A DNA stretch of 32,882 nucleotides from Pseudomonadota bacterium. Lineage in GTDB: Bacteria; Myxococcota_A; Polyangia; Polyangiales; Polyangiaceae. The notes below the pieces were generated by a model. The model was not told the origin of the DNA. It worked only from the letters and a program-made list of their open reading frames with translations, and ran no database searches. The stretch's first letter is position 1, and each line of letters begins with the position of its first letter. Made by a program: the position numbers and the translations under genes. Location: assembly GCA_023428245.1 (NCBI GenBank), contig JAEYYX010000009.1, positions 1-32,882 on the forward strand, in the 5' to 3' direction. Below are positions 8,525 through 16,931 of this stretch, piece after piece.

Positions 8525-10278
8525 AACGTCCCGAGATTTGGGTGCCGAGGGCGCTCGGGGCTCATCCTCGCGACTCGGGGACTATCTTTCGCGTCTTCAG
8601 CACCGAAGCGAAAAACGTGGAAGTCCAGCTCTACTCGGCTCCTGACCGACCAGGGGAACGGAGGGCGCTCCGGTTAGTGGCCGATCATACTTTCGAGCTC
8701 GAATGGCCGGGCGTTTCTCCCGGGGCCTCGTATCAGTTCATCCTTGACGGGGAGACGCGGCCCGATCCGTTCGCGCAGTTCTTGCCCTTTGGTGTGCATG
8801 GACCGGCGGAGGTGATCGACCCGACCTATTCCTTTCGCTACGAAGCTCCGCCGCCTCCTGCCTCTCGCGTGATCTATGAGATTCACGTAGGGACCTTCAC
8901 GAAGGAGGGCACCTACGCGGCCGCCGAAAGACATCTCGAAGAGCTTCGGGCGCTTGGCATCACTACGATCGAGCTCATGCCGCTCGCGGCTTTCCCAGGG
9001 CGTCACGGCTGGGGTTACGATGGAGTGGCAGGGTTTGCTCCTTTTGCTCCCTATGGTCGACCGGAAGCACTCAAACACTTCGTCGACACCGCCCATGGCC
9101 TTGGCCTCGAGGTCCTTCTCGATGTCGTCTACAATCACTTTGGCCCAGACGGGAACTATCTCGGCGCCTATAGCTCGCGGTACTTCGATCCCGACATCGA
9201 GACCCCTTGGGGTCAGGCGCCGCGCTTCACCGATCCTGCGATGCGCTCCTATGCGCTCGAGAGCGCGCTCCATTGGCTCGAAGCGTACCGGTTCGATGGA
9301 TTGCGCTTCGACGCTTGCCATCAGATCCACGATTCCTCGCCTCTGCATATCATCGGAGAGATCCGCGAGCAGGTGAGGAGTCGAGCCGAGTACTTTTTCG
9401 TAGCGGAAGACGAACGCAACGACCCCCGAGAGCTCGAGCGAATGGGTGTCGACGCGGTGTGGGCCGACGATTTTCATCACGTGGTCCATTCTCTCCTGAC
9501 CGGGGAAAAGGACGGATATTACGCTGGCTATTCTCCCGAGCCGGCTCAGCTTGCCCGCGTCATTGAGCGCGGCTTTTTGTACGAGGGGCAACCGTTTCTC
9601 GCGGGAGCCCCACGAGGGCAACCGGCCGATCGAATGGCACCGGAGTCGTTCATCTTCTGCCTCCAAAATCACGACCAAGTGGGGAATCGCCCTTGGGGCT
9701 CGAGACTCCATCATGTCTGCGAACCTTCCTCCTATCGAGCTGCCTCTGCGCTTCTCCTGTTTCTCCCGATGACTCCTCTCCTCTTCATGGGCCAGGAGTG
9801 GGCGGCGAGCTCGCCTTTCTGTTACTTCACCGATCACGAGCCAGAACTGGGCCGGGCGGTCTCCGAGGGCAGGCGCAAGGAGTTTGCGAGCTTCGTGAAG
9901 TTCAAAGGCACCGAGATCCCCGACCCCCAGGCAGAGAGCACATTCCAGAGCTCCAGGCTCGACTGGAGCGAACGAACGCGGGATGGCCATCGAGAGATCC
10001 TCGATCTTTATCGGGCTCTGCTTGAGCTCAGGCGCCACGATTCAGTGCTCTCGAATCCAGGCGTCCGAGAAGACCTCAAGGCTGAAGTCAACGAGGATGC
10101 TCTTGTCGTCACGCGCCGCGCCGGAGCAGAGGAGCGTATCCTCATTTGGAACCTCGGGTCGGCACGGCCGGTGACTGACTTCCGGGTAGGAGGTCTTCTG
10201 CTCGCAACGGAGCCCCTCGAAGAGGGTTATCTCGCCGGAAACTCTGCTGCGATTTTCCGCAGCGTGGAGCGCTCCTGA
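8521..10278 (+). CDS. treZ: Malto-oligosyltrehalose trehalohydrolase TreZ
   Basis: Releases trehalose from the maltooligosyl-trehalose made by TreY, the last step of the TreX-TreY-TreZ route, in the cytosol. The N-terminus (WVPRALGAHPRDSGTIFRVF) is the family's carbohydrate-binding E-set domain. The GH13 barrel follows, with VIYEIHVGTFTKEGTY, LLDVVYNHFGPDGNYL, nucleophile D264 (LRFDACHQIHD), acid/base E296 (FVAEDERN) and D385 (LQNHDQVGNRPWG). The 585-aa length is normal. The start codon overlaps the glgX-treY stop (ATGA, 8521-8524), which points to translational coupling and matched amounts of the two proteins. Confidence 0.96.
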   Translation: MKRPEIWVPRALGAHPRDSGTIFRVFSTEAKNVEVQLYSAPDRPGERRALRLVADHTFELEWPGVSPGASYQFILDGETRPDPFAQFLPFGVHGPAEVIDPTYSFRYEAPPPPASRVIYEIHVGTFTKEGTYAAAERHLEELRALGITTIELMPLAAFPGRHGWGYDGVAGFAPFAPYGRPEALKHFVDTAHGLGLEVLLDVVYNHFGPDGNYLGAYSSRYFDPDIETPWGQAPRFTDPAMRSYALESALHWLEAYRFDGLRFDACHQIHDSSPLHIIGEIREQVRSRAEYFFVAEDERNDPRELERMGVDAVWADDFHHVVHSLLTGEKDGYYAGYSPEPAQLARVIERGFLYEGQPFLAGAPRGQPADRMAPESFIFCLQNHDQVGNRPWGSRLHHVCEPSSYRAASALLLFLPMTPLLFMGQEWAASSPFCYFTDHEPELGRAVSEGRRKEFASFVKFKGTEIPDPQAESTFQSSRLDWSERTRDGHREILDLYRALLELRRHDSVLSNPGVREDLKAEVNEDALVVTRRAGAEERILIWNLGSARPVTDFRVGGLLLATEPLEEGYLAGNSAAIFRSVERS

Positions 10279-10337
10279 GCACCGCACTCGAGTCGCGCAA
10301 GACTGTTTGATCTGTCCGAAACCAAGGAGAAGAAAAA

Positions 10338-11144
10338 ATGGAAAATGAACGTCCTTTAGCCATCATTACGGGCGCCTCGACAGGCATTGGGTATGAGCTC
10401 GCGGTCCTCGCCGCCAAGGGAGGTCATGATCTGATCATTGCTGCCGACGAACCTAAAATCTTTGACGTTGCCGAGAACTTGCGTGGGTTTGGCGCGCGGG
10501 TCGACGTAGTTGAGACGGACCTGTCGACTGTCGCCGGGAACGATCATGTTTGCGAAGCGATTCAAGGGCGCCGGATCGAGCTCCTTTGCGCGAATGCGGG
10601 AAGAGGTCTCGGTCGCTCGTTCCTCGAACAGGATTTCGAGGCGATTCGCCACGTCATTGAGACCAACGTGACTGGGACGCTCTATCTCGTTCACAAGATC
10701 GGAAACCTCATGCGTCAGCAGGGGGGCGGAAAAATCCTCATCACGGGATCTATCGCTGGGTTCATTCCCGGTACCTACCAGGCTGTCTATAACGGGACGA
10801 AGGCGCTCCTCGATTCGTTCTCGATCGCTCTTCGGGCGGAGCTGAAAGGCACCGGCGTGACCGTGACGAACCTGATGCCCGGTCCGACGGACACGGAGTT
10901 TTTCCGGCGCGCTGATCTGCTGGACACGAAGTTCGCCGCCTCTGTGAAGCAGGCTGCCGACGAAGTTGCTCGTATCGGTTATGAAGCTGTGATGCGCGGC
11001 GAGGCGCAGGTCGTCTCGGGGTGGAAGAACAAGCTGCAGACGGTCGTTGCGGGGTTGACTCCGGCCACCCTGCTCGCCGAGCAACATCGGCTGCAGGCGG
11101 CGCCGGGCAGCGGCAACGGACGCGCAAAGAGCGCCGCGCCGTAA
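10338..11144 (+). CDS. Short-chain dehydrogenase/reductase (SDR)
   Basis: A classical NAD(P)-dependent oxidoreductase of 268 aa; the substrate cannot be read from sequence. It shows the Rossmann glycine motif TGASTGIG (11-18), the NAG motif (CANAG, 84-88), S138 (ITGSIAG) and Y151-x3-K155 (YNGTK). The region after the active site (LMPGPTDTEFF) is typical of the family. The Ala/Gly/Ser/Lys-rich tail looks disordered. A strong ribosome site (AAGGAG, then an A-rich spacer) precedes the ATG. It starts 59 nt after treZ on the same strand and may be co-transcribed, but a role in trehalose metabolism is not supported. Transcription probably ends at the hairpin at 11167-11198. Confidence 0.9.
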   Translation: MENERPLAIITGASTGIGYELAVLAAKGGHDLIIAADEPKIFDVAENLRGFGARVDVVETDLSTVAGNDHVCEAIQGRRIELLCANAGRGLGRSFLEQDFEAIRHVIETNVTGTLYLVHKIGNLMRQQGGGKILITGSIAGFIPGTYQAVYNGTKALLDSFSIALRAELKGTGVTVTNLMPGPTDTEFFRRADLLDTKFAASVKQAADEVARIGYEAVMRGEAQVVSGWKNKLQTVVAGLTPATLLAEQHRLQAAPGSGNGRAKSAAP

Positions 11145-11166
11145 GGCGGCGCTCCAGAAGATCGAA

Positions 11167-11198
11167 GGCCGTCTCGAAATCTACGCATCGAGACGGCC
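11167..11198. terminator. Strong hairpin between convergent SDR and alcohol dehydrogenase genes
   Basis: A perfect 11-bp inverted repeat, GGCCGTCTCGA (11167-11177) and TCGAGACGGCC (11188-11198), encloses a 10-nt loop. It lies in the 116-bp gap between two converging genes, so it can act on both strands. No long T-tract follows on either side, so strict intrinsic termination is uncertain. Confidence 0.6.
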
Positions 11199-11260
11199 CG
11201 ATCTTCCTTGGAGGGGAGTTGGGACACCGCCGACCAAACGCGCCCCAGAGCATCGCGCGT

Positions 11261-12421
11261 TCAGGTCCCCGGAGTTAGGACTACCTTCACGCAGTTGTCG
11301 AGCTTCTCGTTGAAGATTTTATACCCGTGGGCGATCTCGGAGAGGGGCAGCCTGTGGGTGATGATGTCGTCCAGGCGGAGCTTCCCTTCGTGGACCCACG
11401 TCATGAGCTCGTCGATGTGCGCCTGAACCGGGGCCTGACCGATGGAGACGTTGATGGCCTTGTCGAGCATCTGCCCGAGCGGGAAGTTGTCGTAGTCCGT
11501 TCCATAGACGCCGAGGATGCTCACGCGACCTCCTCGCCGAACGGCCTGAAAGCAGAGTTCCACCGCTGTAATGGAGCCGCGCTGAAGTCTCAGAACGTTC
11601 AAGATCTTTTCGCCAAGACTTCGATCGACCTCGAGTCCGACCGCGTCGATGCAAACATCCGCGCCGCGCCCGTCGGTGAGCTCGCGGATATGAGCGATGG
11701 CATCCTCGCGAGCAATATTGAAGGTCTGGGCTGATGCGACTTCGCGTGCCATGGCGAGGCGATAGTCCTGAATGTCGACTCCGATGACCTGCGCTGCGCC
11801 GAGAACTCGCGCCACCTTCATGGCCATTAGGCCGACCGGTCCGCAGCCGAATACGGCCACGGTCTCGCCGGGCTTCAGCCTGGACCAAATGACCCCGGAG
11901 TATCCGGTCGGCAAGATGTCGCTCAGGAAGAGGACCTGCTCATCGCTGAGTCCGTCTGGCACCTTGCGCGGACCAAAGTCGCCATAGGGCACCCGAACGT
12001 ATTCGGCCTGACCACCGTTATAACCTCCGTAGAGATCGGTGTAACCGAACAGCGCGCCGCCCTTGTCCTGAAGAAGTCCGCCGTCGGGGCCATAGTTCGG
12101 GTTCGAGTTCTCACATTGAGTGGGGAGCTCGTGATTGCAGAACCAGCACCCGCCGCAGGCGATCGGGAAAGGAACGACGACGCGGTCACCCCGCGCGAGG
12201 TTCTTGACGTCTTTGCCGACCTCTTCGACGACGCCCATGAACTCATGACCAAGGGCCATAGGTCGGAGCTGTGGAAAAGCGCCATTGTAGATGTGGAGAT
12301 CAGAGCCGCAGATGGCTGTGCTGGTGACACGCAGGATGACATCGCGAGAATCCTCGAGCCGAGGGTCTTCGACCTGTTCTACCCGGATGTCCTTCGGCTT
12401 GTGGAATATGGCTGCTTTCAT
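11261..12421 (-). CDS. Zinc-dependent alcohol dehydrogenase, formaldehyde-dehydrogenase-like
   Basis: A medium-chain NAD(P)-dependent dehydrogenase of 386 aa. The catalytic zinc ligands are C38 (ICGSDLHIY) and H59/E60 (LGHEFMG). The structural zinc site is C89-C92-C95-C103 (ACGGCWFCNHELPTQC). The cofactor motif is GCGPVG at 192-197, followed by an acidic D216 at the end of the next strand that favours NAD. The insert after the structural zinc (QDKGGALFGYTDLYGGYNGG) is typical of the formaldehyde-dehydrogenase-like subgroup, but the real substrate is unknown. The ATG at 12421 is preferred over an upstream in-frame start because GGAGA precedes it and the protein then begins MKAAIFHKPK, as in relatives. 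It is divergent from the DUF1264-pcm pair. Confidence 0.92.
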   Translation of the reverse strand: MKAAIFHKPKDIRVEQVEDPRLEDSRDVILRVTSTAICGSDLHIYNGAFPQLRPMALGHEFMGVVEEVGKDVKNLARGDRVVVPFPIACGGCWFCNHELPTQCENSNPNYGPDGGLLQDKGGALFGYTDLYGGYNGGQAEYVRVPYGDFGPRKVPDGLSDEQVLFLSDILPTGYSGVIWSRLKPGETVAVFGCGPVGLMAMKVARVLGAAQVIGVDIQDYRLAMAREVASAQTFNIAREDAIAHIRELTDGRGADVCIDAVGLEVDRSLGEKILNVLRLQRGSITAVELCFQAVRRGGRVSILGVYGTDYDNFPLGQMLDKAINVSIGQAPVQAHIDELMTWVHEGKLRLDDIITHRLPLSEIAHGYKIFNEKLDNCVKVVLTPGT

Positions 12422-12525
12422 CGGAGGGTCTCCTCTGGAAATGGGACAGAGTTTCTTAGAAGAGGTGTGCAAGGCTCATTCCACGGCGTGGCTCAGGAGC
12501 GCAGCTCGCCATTTTCGCGATTCAT

Positions 12526-12542
12526 GCGCTGAGATTCAGCGC
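12526..12542. promoter_or_regulatory. Inverted repeat in a divergent promoter region
   Basis: GCGCTGA (12526-12532), a 3-nt centre and TCAGCGC (12536-12542) form a perfect 7-bp inverted repeat. It lies in the 200-bp gap between the divergent alcohol dehydrogenase and DUF1264 lipoprotein genes. It could be an operator or a leader hairpin; no regulator gene is adjacent. Confidence 0.3.
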
Positions 12543-12621
12543 AGCCGATGAGGCAAAATGGAGCGGAGGACCTCGCCGATCGGAAACAGGCGCGGAACGT
12601 GTCTTGCACGAGGGGAGGATT

Positions 12622-13419
12622 ATGGGACCCAGACTCCTTGGCTATGGTTTGTCACTTCTTCCTTTCCTCGTCGCCTGTGACCGGTCGACGGAGCCGTCCA
12701 ACCCGATGGCGCCTCCGGGCTCTGAAAAGGACCTTGGGTCAGCGGTCCTACAGAAAGGGGCGAGCATCCTTCAGAACCTGAGCCCTGTGGGAGGCTTCGA
12801 CTACTATCTGAATGGCTTTCATGTGATGAAAGACCATCCCGAGCTCCACATGGAAGCTCACCACTACTGTCGCGATCTGAACGATGAGTTTTCGCAATGT
12901 GTGATCTTCGATGGCAGCACGAGCGACTCGAACCTTGTCGGGGTCGAATACATCATCTCCGAGAACCTATTTTCGAGCCTCCCGGAGGAGGAGAAGCGCT
13001 ACTGGCACCCCCATAACTACGAGATCCTCTCAGGGCAGCTCGTGATGCCGGGGGTAGGAGCCATCGCAGAGAAGGCAGCGCTTCAAAAGAAGCTCAATAG
13101 CTACGGCAAGACCTGGCACATCTGGGACACGGGGCACTTCGGTCGACCCGCCGCCAAGACTCTACCGGTCGGCGAGCCGATGCTCGCCTGGTCGTACAAC
13201 CGAGACGGTGAAGCCCCCGAGAAGATGCTGGAGGAAAGAGACGAGCGCTTGAAGGTCGACGTCTTGGCGAAGCGCGAGGATCGGGCGAATCTTGCCCGCG
13301 ACGCCCGGCCCCAGACGGGGGAGAAGGAGCTCGAAGGACGTATCGTTCAGCCCCGCAAGAACTCCCCGCTCGACGGGATGGCTCATCCGTCCCAACATAT
13401 AGGTCAGGGGAAGGAGTAG
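12622..13419 (+). CDS. DUF1264 / oil-body-associated-protein-like lipoprotein
   Basis: A 265-aa predicted lipoprotein of the DUF1264 family, which includes plant oil body-associated proteins; its biochemical role in bacteria is unknown. The family core covers about residues 40-200: LSPVGGFDYYLNGFHVMKDH, an LHMEAHHYC segment, LVGVEYIIS and YWHPHNYEILSGQLVMPG, with conserved His residues and ending at TWHIWDTG. The N-terminus is a signal peptide with lipobox LVAC (C19), so the mature protein should be membrane-anchored outside the cytoplasm. The C-terminal 50 residues are charged and low in complexity. The ATG at 12622 is chosen over an upstream TTG because GGGAGG precedes it and the signal peptide then starts cleanly. 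The gene is three bases from pcm, so the two form an operon. Confidence 0.88.
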   Translation: MGPRLLGYGLSLLPFLVACDRSTEPSNPMAPPGSEKDLGSAVLQKGASILQNLSPVGGFDYYLNGFHVMKDHPELHMEAHHYCRDLNDEFSQCVIFDGSTSDSNLVGVEYIISENLFSSLPEEEKRYWHPHNYEILSGQLVMPGVGAIAEKAALQKKLNSYGKTWHIWDTGHFGRPAAKTLPVGEPMLAWSYNRDGEAPEKMLEERDERLKVDVLAKREDRANLARDARPQTGEKELEGRIVQPRKNSPLDGMAHPSQHIGQGKE

Positions 13420-13422
13420 GCC

Positions 13423-14121
13423 ATGACAGACGATTCTGCGCTCAGACGGCTTATGGTGGAGGAGCAGCTTGTTGCGCGGGGCATCAGCGATAAGCGAGTG
13501 CTGGAGGCTATGAGCATGGTTCCGCGGGAAGTGTTCGTACCTGAAGAGCAAAGGCCCTTCGCTTACGAAGATCGACCTCTGCCCATCGAGCTCGGCCAGA
13601 CCATCTCTCAGCCCTATGTCGTCGCGCTGATGGCGCAGGCAGCCCGGGTGTCTCCTTCGGACAGGGTACTCGAGGTTGGCGCGGGTTCGGGCTACGCAGC
13701 GGCTGTCCTGTCGGAGCTTGGAGCCGAGGTCTACGCCATCGAAAGGCACCCGGAGCTGACAGCCTCCGCGAGAGCTCGTTTGACCCAAGCTGGGTATGGC
13801 CGCGTGCATGTGCTCTGCGGCGACGGAACACACGGCCTTCCTGCTCAGGCCCCTTTCGACGCGATCTTTGTCTCGGCCGCCGCGCCAGCGGTGCCGAGTG
13901 TTCTCTTGGATCAGCTTGCCCTCGAAGGCCGCCTCATCGTGCCAGTGGGGAGCTATCCAGGGCCCCAAAAGCTCCTTCGAGTGGTTCGGGAATCCTCGCT
14001 CGGATTTGCTGAAGAGAATCTCGGCCAGGTTCACTTCGTGCGGCTCGTGGGCGCCCATGGTTGGCCGGAGGAAAGATCGCCCGACGAGCCGTCGGAGGGA
14101 GTGCGGCGTCGGGCCCCTTGA
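13423..14121 (+). CDS. pcm: Protein-L-isoaspartate O-methyltransferase
   Basis: Methylates L-isoaspartyl residues in aged proteins using S-adenosylmethionine, starting their repair; cytosolic. The 232-aa protein shows the N-terminal helices RRLMVEEQLVARGISDKRVL, the substrate motif PLPIELGQTISQPYVVALM (53-70), the SAM-binding loop VLEVGAGSGY (82-91), and GDG followed by PFDAIFVSAAAP. It ends in the usual beta region (GRLIVPVG). The ribosome site AAGGAG lies inside the end of the preceding DUF1264 gene, whose stop is three bases upstream. The C-terminal 25 residues are charged and probably disordered. Confidence 0.96.
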   Translation: MTDDSALRRLMVEEQLVARGISDKRVLEAMSMVPREVFVPEEQRPFAYEDRPLPIELGQTISQPYVVALMAQAARVSPSDRVLEVGAGSGYAAAVLSELGAEVYAIERHPELTASARARLTQAGYGRVHVLCGDGTHGLPAQAPFDAIFVSAAAPAVPSVLLDQLALEGRLIVPVGSYPGPQKLLRVVRESSLGFAEENLGQVHFVRLVGAHGWPEERSPDEPSEGVRRRAP

Positions 14122-14157
14122 GAAGCACTCTTCACGAACCCATGCGCTCTACGCTCC

Positions 14158-15474
14158 TTAGAGGGGAGTGAGCTTGAGGAGCTTGGCCTGCTTGCCATCC
14201 GTGAGCAGGTAGATGGCTCCTTCGGGACCTTGGATGACGTCGCGCATGCGGGTCTTTTGATCTGTAAGCAATCTCTCTTCTCCCACCACTCGATCGCCTT
14301 CGACCACAAGACGGATCAGCGCCTGGCTTGAGAGCCCGGCGATGAAGAAGTTTCCTTTCCACTCAGGGAAGAGGTCGCCATCATAAATCATGAGCGCACC
14401 CGGGGAGATGACGGGGTCCCAGTAATAGACGGGCTGCTCGAGACCCGGCGCCTGAGGTGACTTGTGAATCGGCTCGCCCGAGTATTCCTCTCCGTAGCCG
14501 ATCATGGGCCACCCGTAGTCCTTTCCGCGCTCAACGAGGTTCAGCTCATCGCCTCCCTGGGGACCCATCTCGGCTACCCAGAGTCGATGCTTCGCGTCGA
14601 GGGCGGCTCCGAGGACGTTGCGATGCCCGAGGGTCCAAATTTCGGGTCGAGCACCTTTGGCGTTTACGAAGGGGTTGTCCTTCGGGACTTTGCCGTCTGG
14701 TAAGACGCGCACGACCTTTCCGAAGTGGCTGGAGGGGTCGCGAGCCTGAACGCGGCCCTCCAGGATCGAGCGGTCCCCAAGCGTCACGAAAAGCGTGCCA
14801 TCCGGCGAGAAGACGATCCGTCCTCCGGCGTGTTTCGTGGAGTCGAGGGTGGGCTGCATTCGAAAGATCACCTCGAGCATCGTGAGCGTGGGGGAGCTCC
14901 CCGTGCTGAGTTGTGCTCGAGCTACCGCCAGCCCGTTCCCACCCTCTCTGGGCTCGTAGTAGCTCAAGTAAACGAGCTTGTCCGTTTTGAACTCCGGACT
15001 CAGGGCAACGTCGAGGAGCCCTCCCTGATCTCGACCATCGACGCGAGGTACGCCTGATACCTCAGTGAAGCCCTTCCCATCCGGAGTGACGAGCAGCAAT
15101 CGTCCTTCGTACTTTTCCGTCACGAGCATGCGTCCATCTGGCAAGAACTCGAGGGCCCAGGGGTATTGAAACGGGCCGGCGATGGTGCTGACGCGGAACT
15201 TGGTTTGTGTGAAAACAGCCTTGGCCCGGGTTTGCCCTTCGAAAGCGGCTTTGAACTCGGGCACGTTGGGCGGAGCCGTCTCGACAGGCTGGGCCTCCGG
15301 ATTGGGGCCCACGCGAGGCACCGTCTCTTCACCTTCGCTATTGCCATCCGGCTCGACGACCTGGGGCTCTTGGATCGGCTGTATTGGGTCGGGATTCGGC
15401 TTTTTGTGGCAGGAGAAAGGTAGAGTCATGAGCGCCCCGGCGACGAGAGGGAGAAATCGCATGTCCGGCTTCAT
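14158..15474 (-). CDS. PQQ-dependent sugar dehydrogenase (soluble aldose/glucose dehydrogenase type)
   Basis: A six-bladed beta-propeller quinoprotein that oxidises aldoses outside the cytoplasm and passes electrons to quinones or other acceptors. The 438-aa protein has family motifs PWALEFLPDGRMLVTEK, GGLLDVALSPEF, HAGGRIVFSPDGTLFVTLGD, the conserved LGHRN and LWVAEMGPQGGDELN-x-GKDYGWP. The N-terminus is a signal peptide with C22 in LPFSC, an imperfect lipobox, followed by a Pro/Glu-rich linker, so a lipoprotein is likely but not certain. The ATG at 15474 has AAGG six bases upstream; a second in-frame ATG is four codons later. It lies 57 nt downstream of pqqE on the same strand, so the cofactor genes and a user enzyme are probably co-transcribed. 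The specific sugar is unknown. Confidence 0.9.
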   Translation of the reverse strand: MKPDMRFLPLVAGALMTLPFSCHKKPNPDPIQPIQEPQVVEPDGNSEGEETVPRVGPNPEAQPVETAPPNVPEFKAAFEGQTRAKAVFTQTKFRVSTIAGPFQYPWALEFLPDGRMLVTEKYEGRLLLVTPDGKGFTEVSGVPRVDGRDQGGLLDVALSPEFKTDKLVYLSYYEPREGGNGLAVARAQLSTGSSPTLTMLEVIFRMQPTLDSTKHAGGRIVFSPDGTLFVTLGDRSILEGRVQARDPSSHFGKVVRVLPDGKVPKDNPFVNAKGARPEIWTLGHRNVLGAALDAKHRLWVAEMGPQGGDELNLVERGKDYGWPMIGYGEEYSGEPIHKSPQAPGLEQPVYYWDPVISPGALMIYDGDLFPEWKGNFFIAGLSSQALIRLVVEGDRVVGEERLLTDQKTRMRDVIQGPEGAIYLLTDGKQAKLLKLTPL

Positions 15475-15531
15475 GCACGCCTTGTGCCGCGGCACGAGTG
15501 TAGGGGCTCTCTGAGTTGTGCCGACCTCGAG

Positions 15532-16632
15532 TCAAAAAAGTCCGCGGCCGAAGCTGGGCGGGCGGCGGAGGATAAGAAGCTCCTCACTGGGGGCTCGTGT
15601 CCTGCGCGCTTGGACGACGACCTCGTGGTGAGGCGACAAGGCGCAGGCGGGGTCGGTCGCGCGCGCGTCGCGGGTGAGCGCGAAGGCTTGGCAACGACAG
15701 CCGCCGAAGTCCTTGCGGCGCTCGGGGCAGCTTCGGCAAGGCTCTGGATGCCAGTCGATGCCTCGAAACTCTTGAAACGCGCTCCCCTCGGACCAAATGG
15801 CGGCAAGGGGAGCGCTCCGAACATCTTCGAAATGAAGCCCCGCGATTTCGCGGGCAGCGTGGCACGGGAGCGCGAGACCGTCAGGGGTCACGACCATGTA
15901 ACTTTGACCCCATCCGCCCATGCACGCACGCGGACGCTCTGCGTAGTAGTCAGGGATCACGAACAGGACGTCGGTGCGGCCTTTCAATCGCTCTTTGGCA
16001 GCAGCTGCGAGCAGTCGCGCGGACTCGAGCTCTTCTCTGCTGGGCATGAGACGCCCGCGGTTCTTGAGCGCCCAGCCGAGGTATTGAACATTGGCGAGCT
16101 CGATGCGATGGGGCTCGAGCGCCTCCGCGAGAGCTAAGAGTTCTGGGAGTTCACCCACGTTCTCTCGGTGCAGCACGATGTTGATGGTGAGCTGCAGACC
16201 CAGTTCCTTGGTCCAGCGCGCCACTTCGAGCTTCTGTTCAAGGAGGTTCACGCCAGCGATCGCGATGTTCTTCTCTTGGCTCTTGGCCTGGAGCGAGAGC
16301 TGGAGATGTTCGAGTCCTGCTCGCGCGAGCTCAACGAGACGGTTCCGGCAGAGAGGAGACCCGCTCGTCACTAGGTTCACGTAGAGGTCCCTCTCCCGGG
16401 CGCGACCGATGAGGCGCTCGAGTTCGCTATAGAGGAGGGGTTCTCCGCCGGTGAAGTGCACCTGGAGAGCACCGAGAGCCTCCGCTTGATCAATGACCTG
16501 AAGCCAATCCTCATACGAAAGCGATGCACTTCGGCTCGCTAGGTGGGTTGGATTCGAGCAGTAGGCGCAATGCAGCGGGCAAGCGTAAGTGAGCTCAGCG
16601 ACCAACGTGAGCAGCCGCGGCGCAGAAGTCAT
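15532..16632 (-). CDS. pqqE: PQQ biosynthesis radical SAM enzyme PqqE
   Basis: Forms the carbon-carbon bond between the conserved Glu and Tyr of the PqqA peptide, the first chemical step of PQQ biosynthesis. The 366-aa protein has the radical SAM cluster motif C18-x3-C22-x2-C25 (TYACPLHCAYCSNP), followed by VHFTGGEPLLY. The C-terminal SPASM region supplies auxiliary cluster cysteines (CMGGWGQ, LPCHAA, CRSCPERRKDFGGCRCQAF). The start at 16632 overlaps the pqqD stop by one base (TGATG), so PqqE is translationally coupled to its partner PqqD. Longer upstream starts would lie within pqqD and add no conserved sequence. Confidence 0.97.
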   Translation of the reverse strand: MTSAPRLLTLVAELTYACPLHCAYCSNPTHLASRSASLSYEDWLQVIDQAEALGALQVHFTGGEPLLYSELERLIGRARERDLYVNLVTSGSPLCRNRLVELARAGLEHLQLSLQAKSQEKNIAIAGVNLLEQKLEVARWTKELGLQLTINIVLHRENVGELPELLALAEALEPHRIELANVQYLGWALKNRGRLMPSREELESARLLAAAAKERLKGRTDVLFVIPDYYAERPRACMGGWGQSYMVVTPDGLALPCHAAREIAGLHFEDVRSAPLAAIWSEGSAFQEFRGIDWHPEPCRSCPERRKDFGGCRCQAFALTRDARATDPACALSPHHEVVVQARRTRAPSEELLILRRPPSFGRGLF

Positions 16633-16931
16633 CAACTCTCGTCCACCGTGAGCAATCCCCGCTCGATGAGGAGCTGGAGGAACTGAAAGACTTGCGGCTC
16701 GAGTTCGGCGAGTGGAAGATCTCTGTGTGCACGGAGGAGTTCGGCCGTGATCTCTTCTACGCTGAGTGCACCCGTACACCGTCGAATGATTTCGGCGGCG
16801 CTTTCGTTCAGAGCCAGTCCACGCTCCGGTGCCAGCAGCACGAACTGCCCTGAGCGTCTGTCGTGACGCAGTCGGATACCCGGCGGGAGCTTTGGCCTGC
16901 TTTCCTGGCTCAGCGCGACGAATGAGTCCAC
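16632..16931 (-). CDS. pqqD: PQQ biosynthesis peptide chaperone PqqD
   Basis: A small RiPP recognition protein that binds the PqqA precursor and presents it to PqqE. The 99-aa sequence has the PqqD signature RLRHDRRSGQFVLLAPERGL, then LNESAAEIIRRCTG and EEITAELL, the winged-helix-like fold of the family. It uses a GTG start with GGAG about nine bases upstream. It overlaps the end of pqqC by 22 nt and touches pqqE, so the genes are tightly packed. Confidence 0.95.
   Translation of the reverse strand: MDSFVALSQESRPKLPPGIRLRHDRRSGQFVLLAPERGLALNESAAEIIRRCTGALSVEEITAELLRAHRDLPLAELEPQVFQFLQLLIERGLLTVDES

Noticed and set aside
8674..10038. Minus-strand open frame of about 450 codons opposite treZ
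   Set aside because: Antisense to an unambiguous treZ; no recognisable domain or ribosome site.
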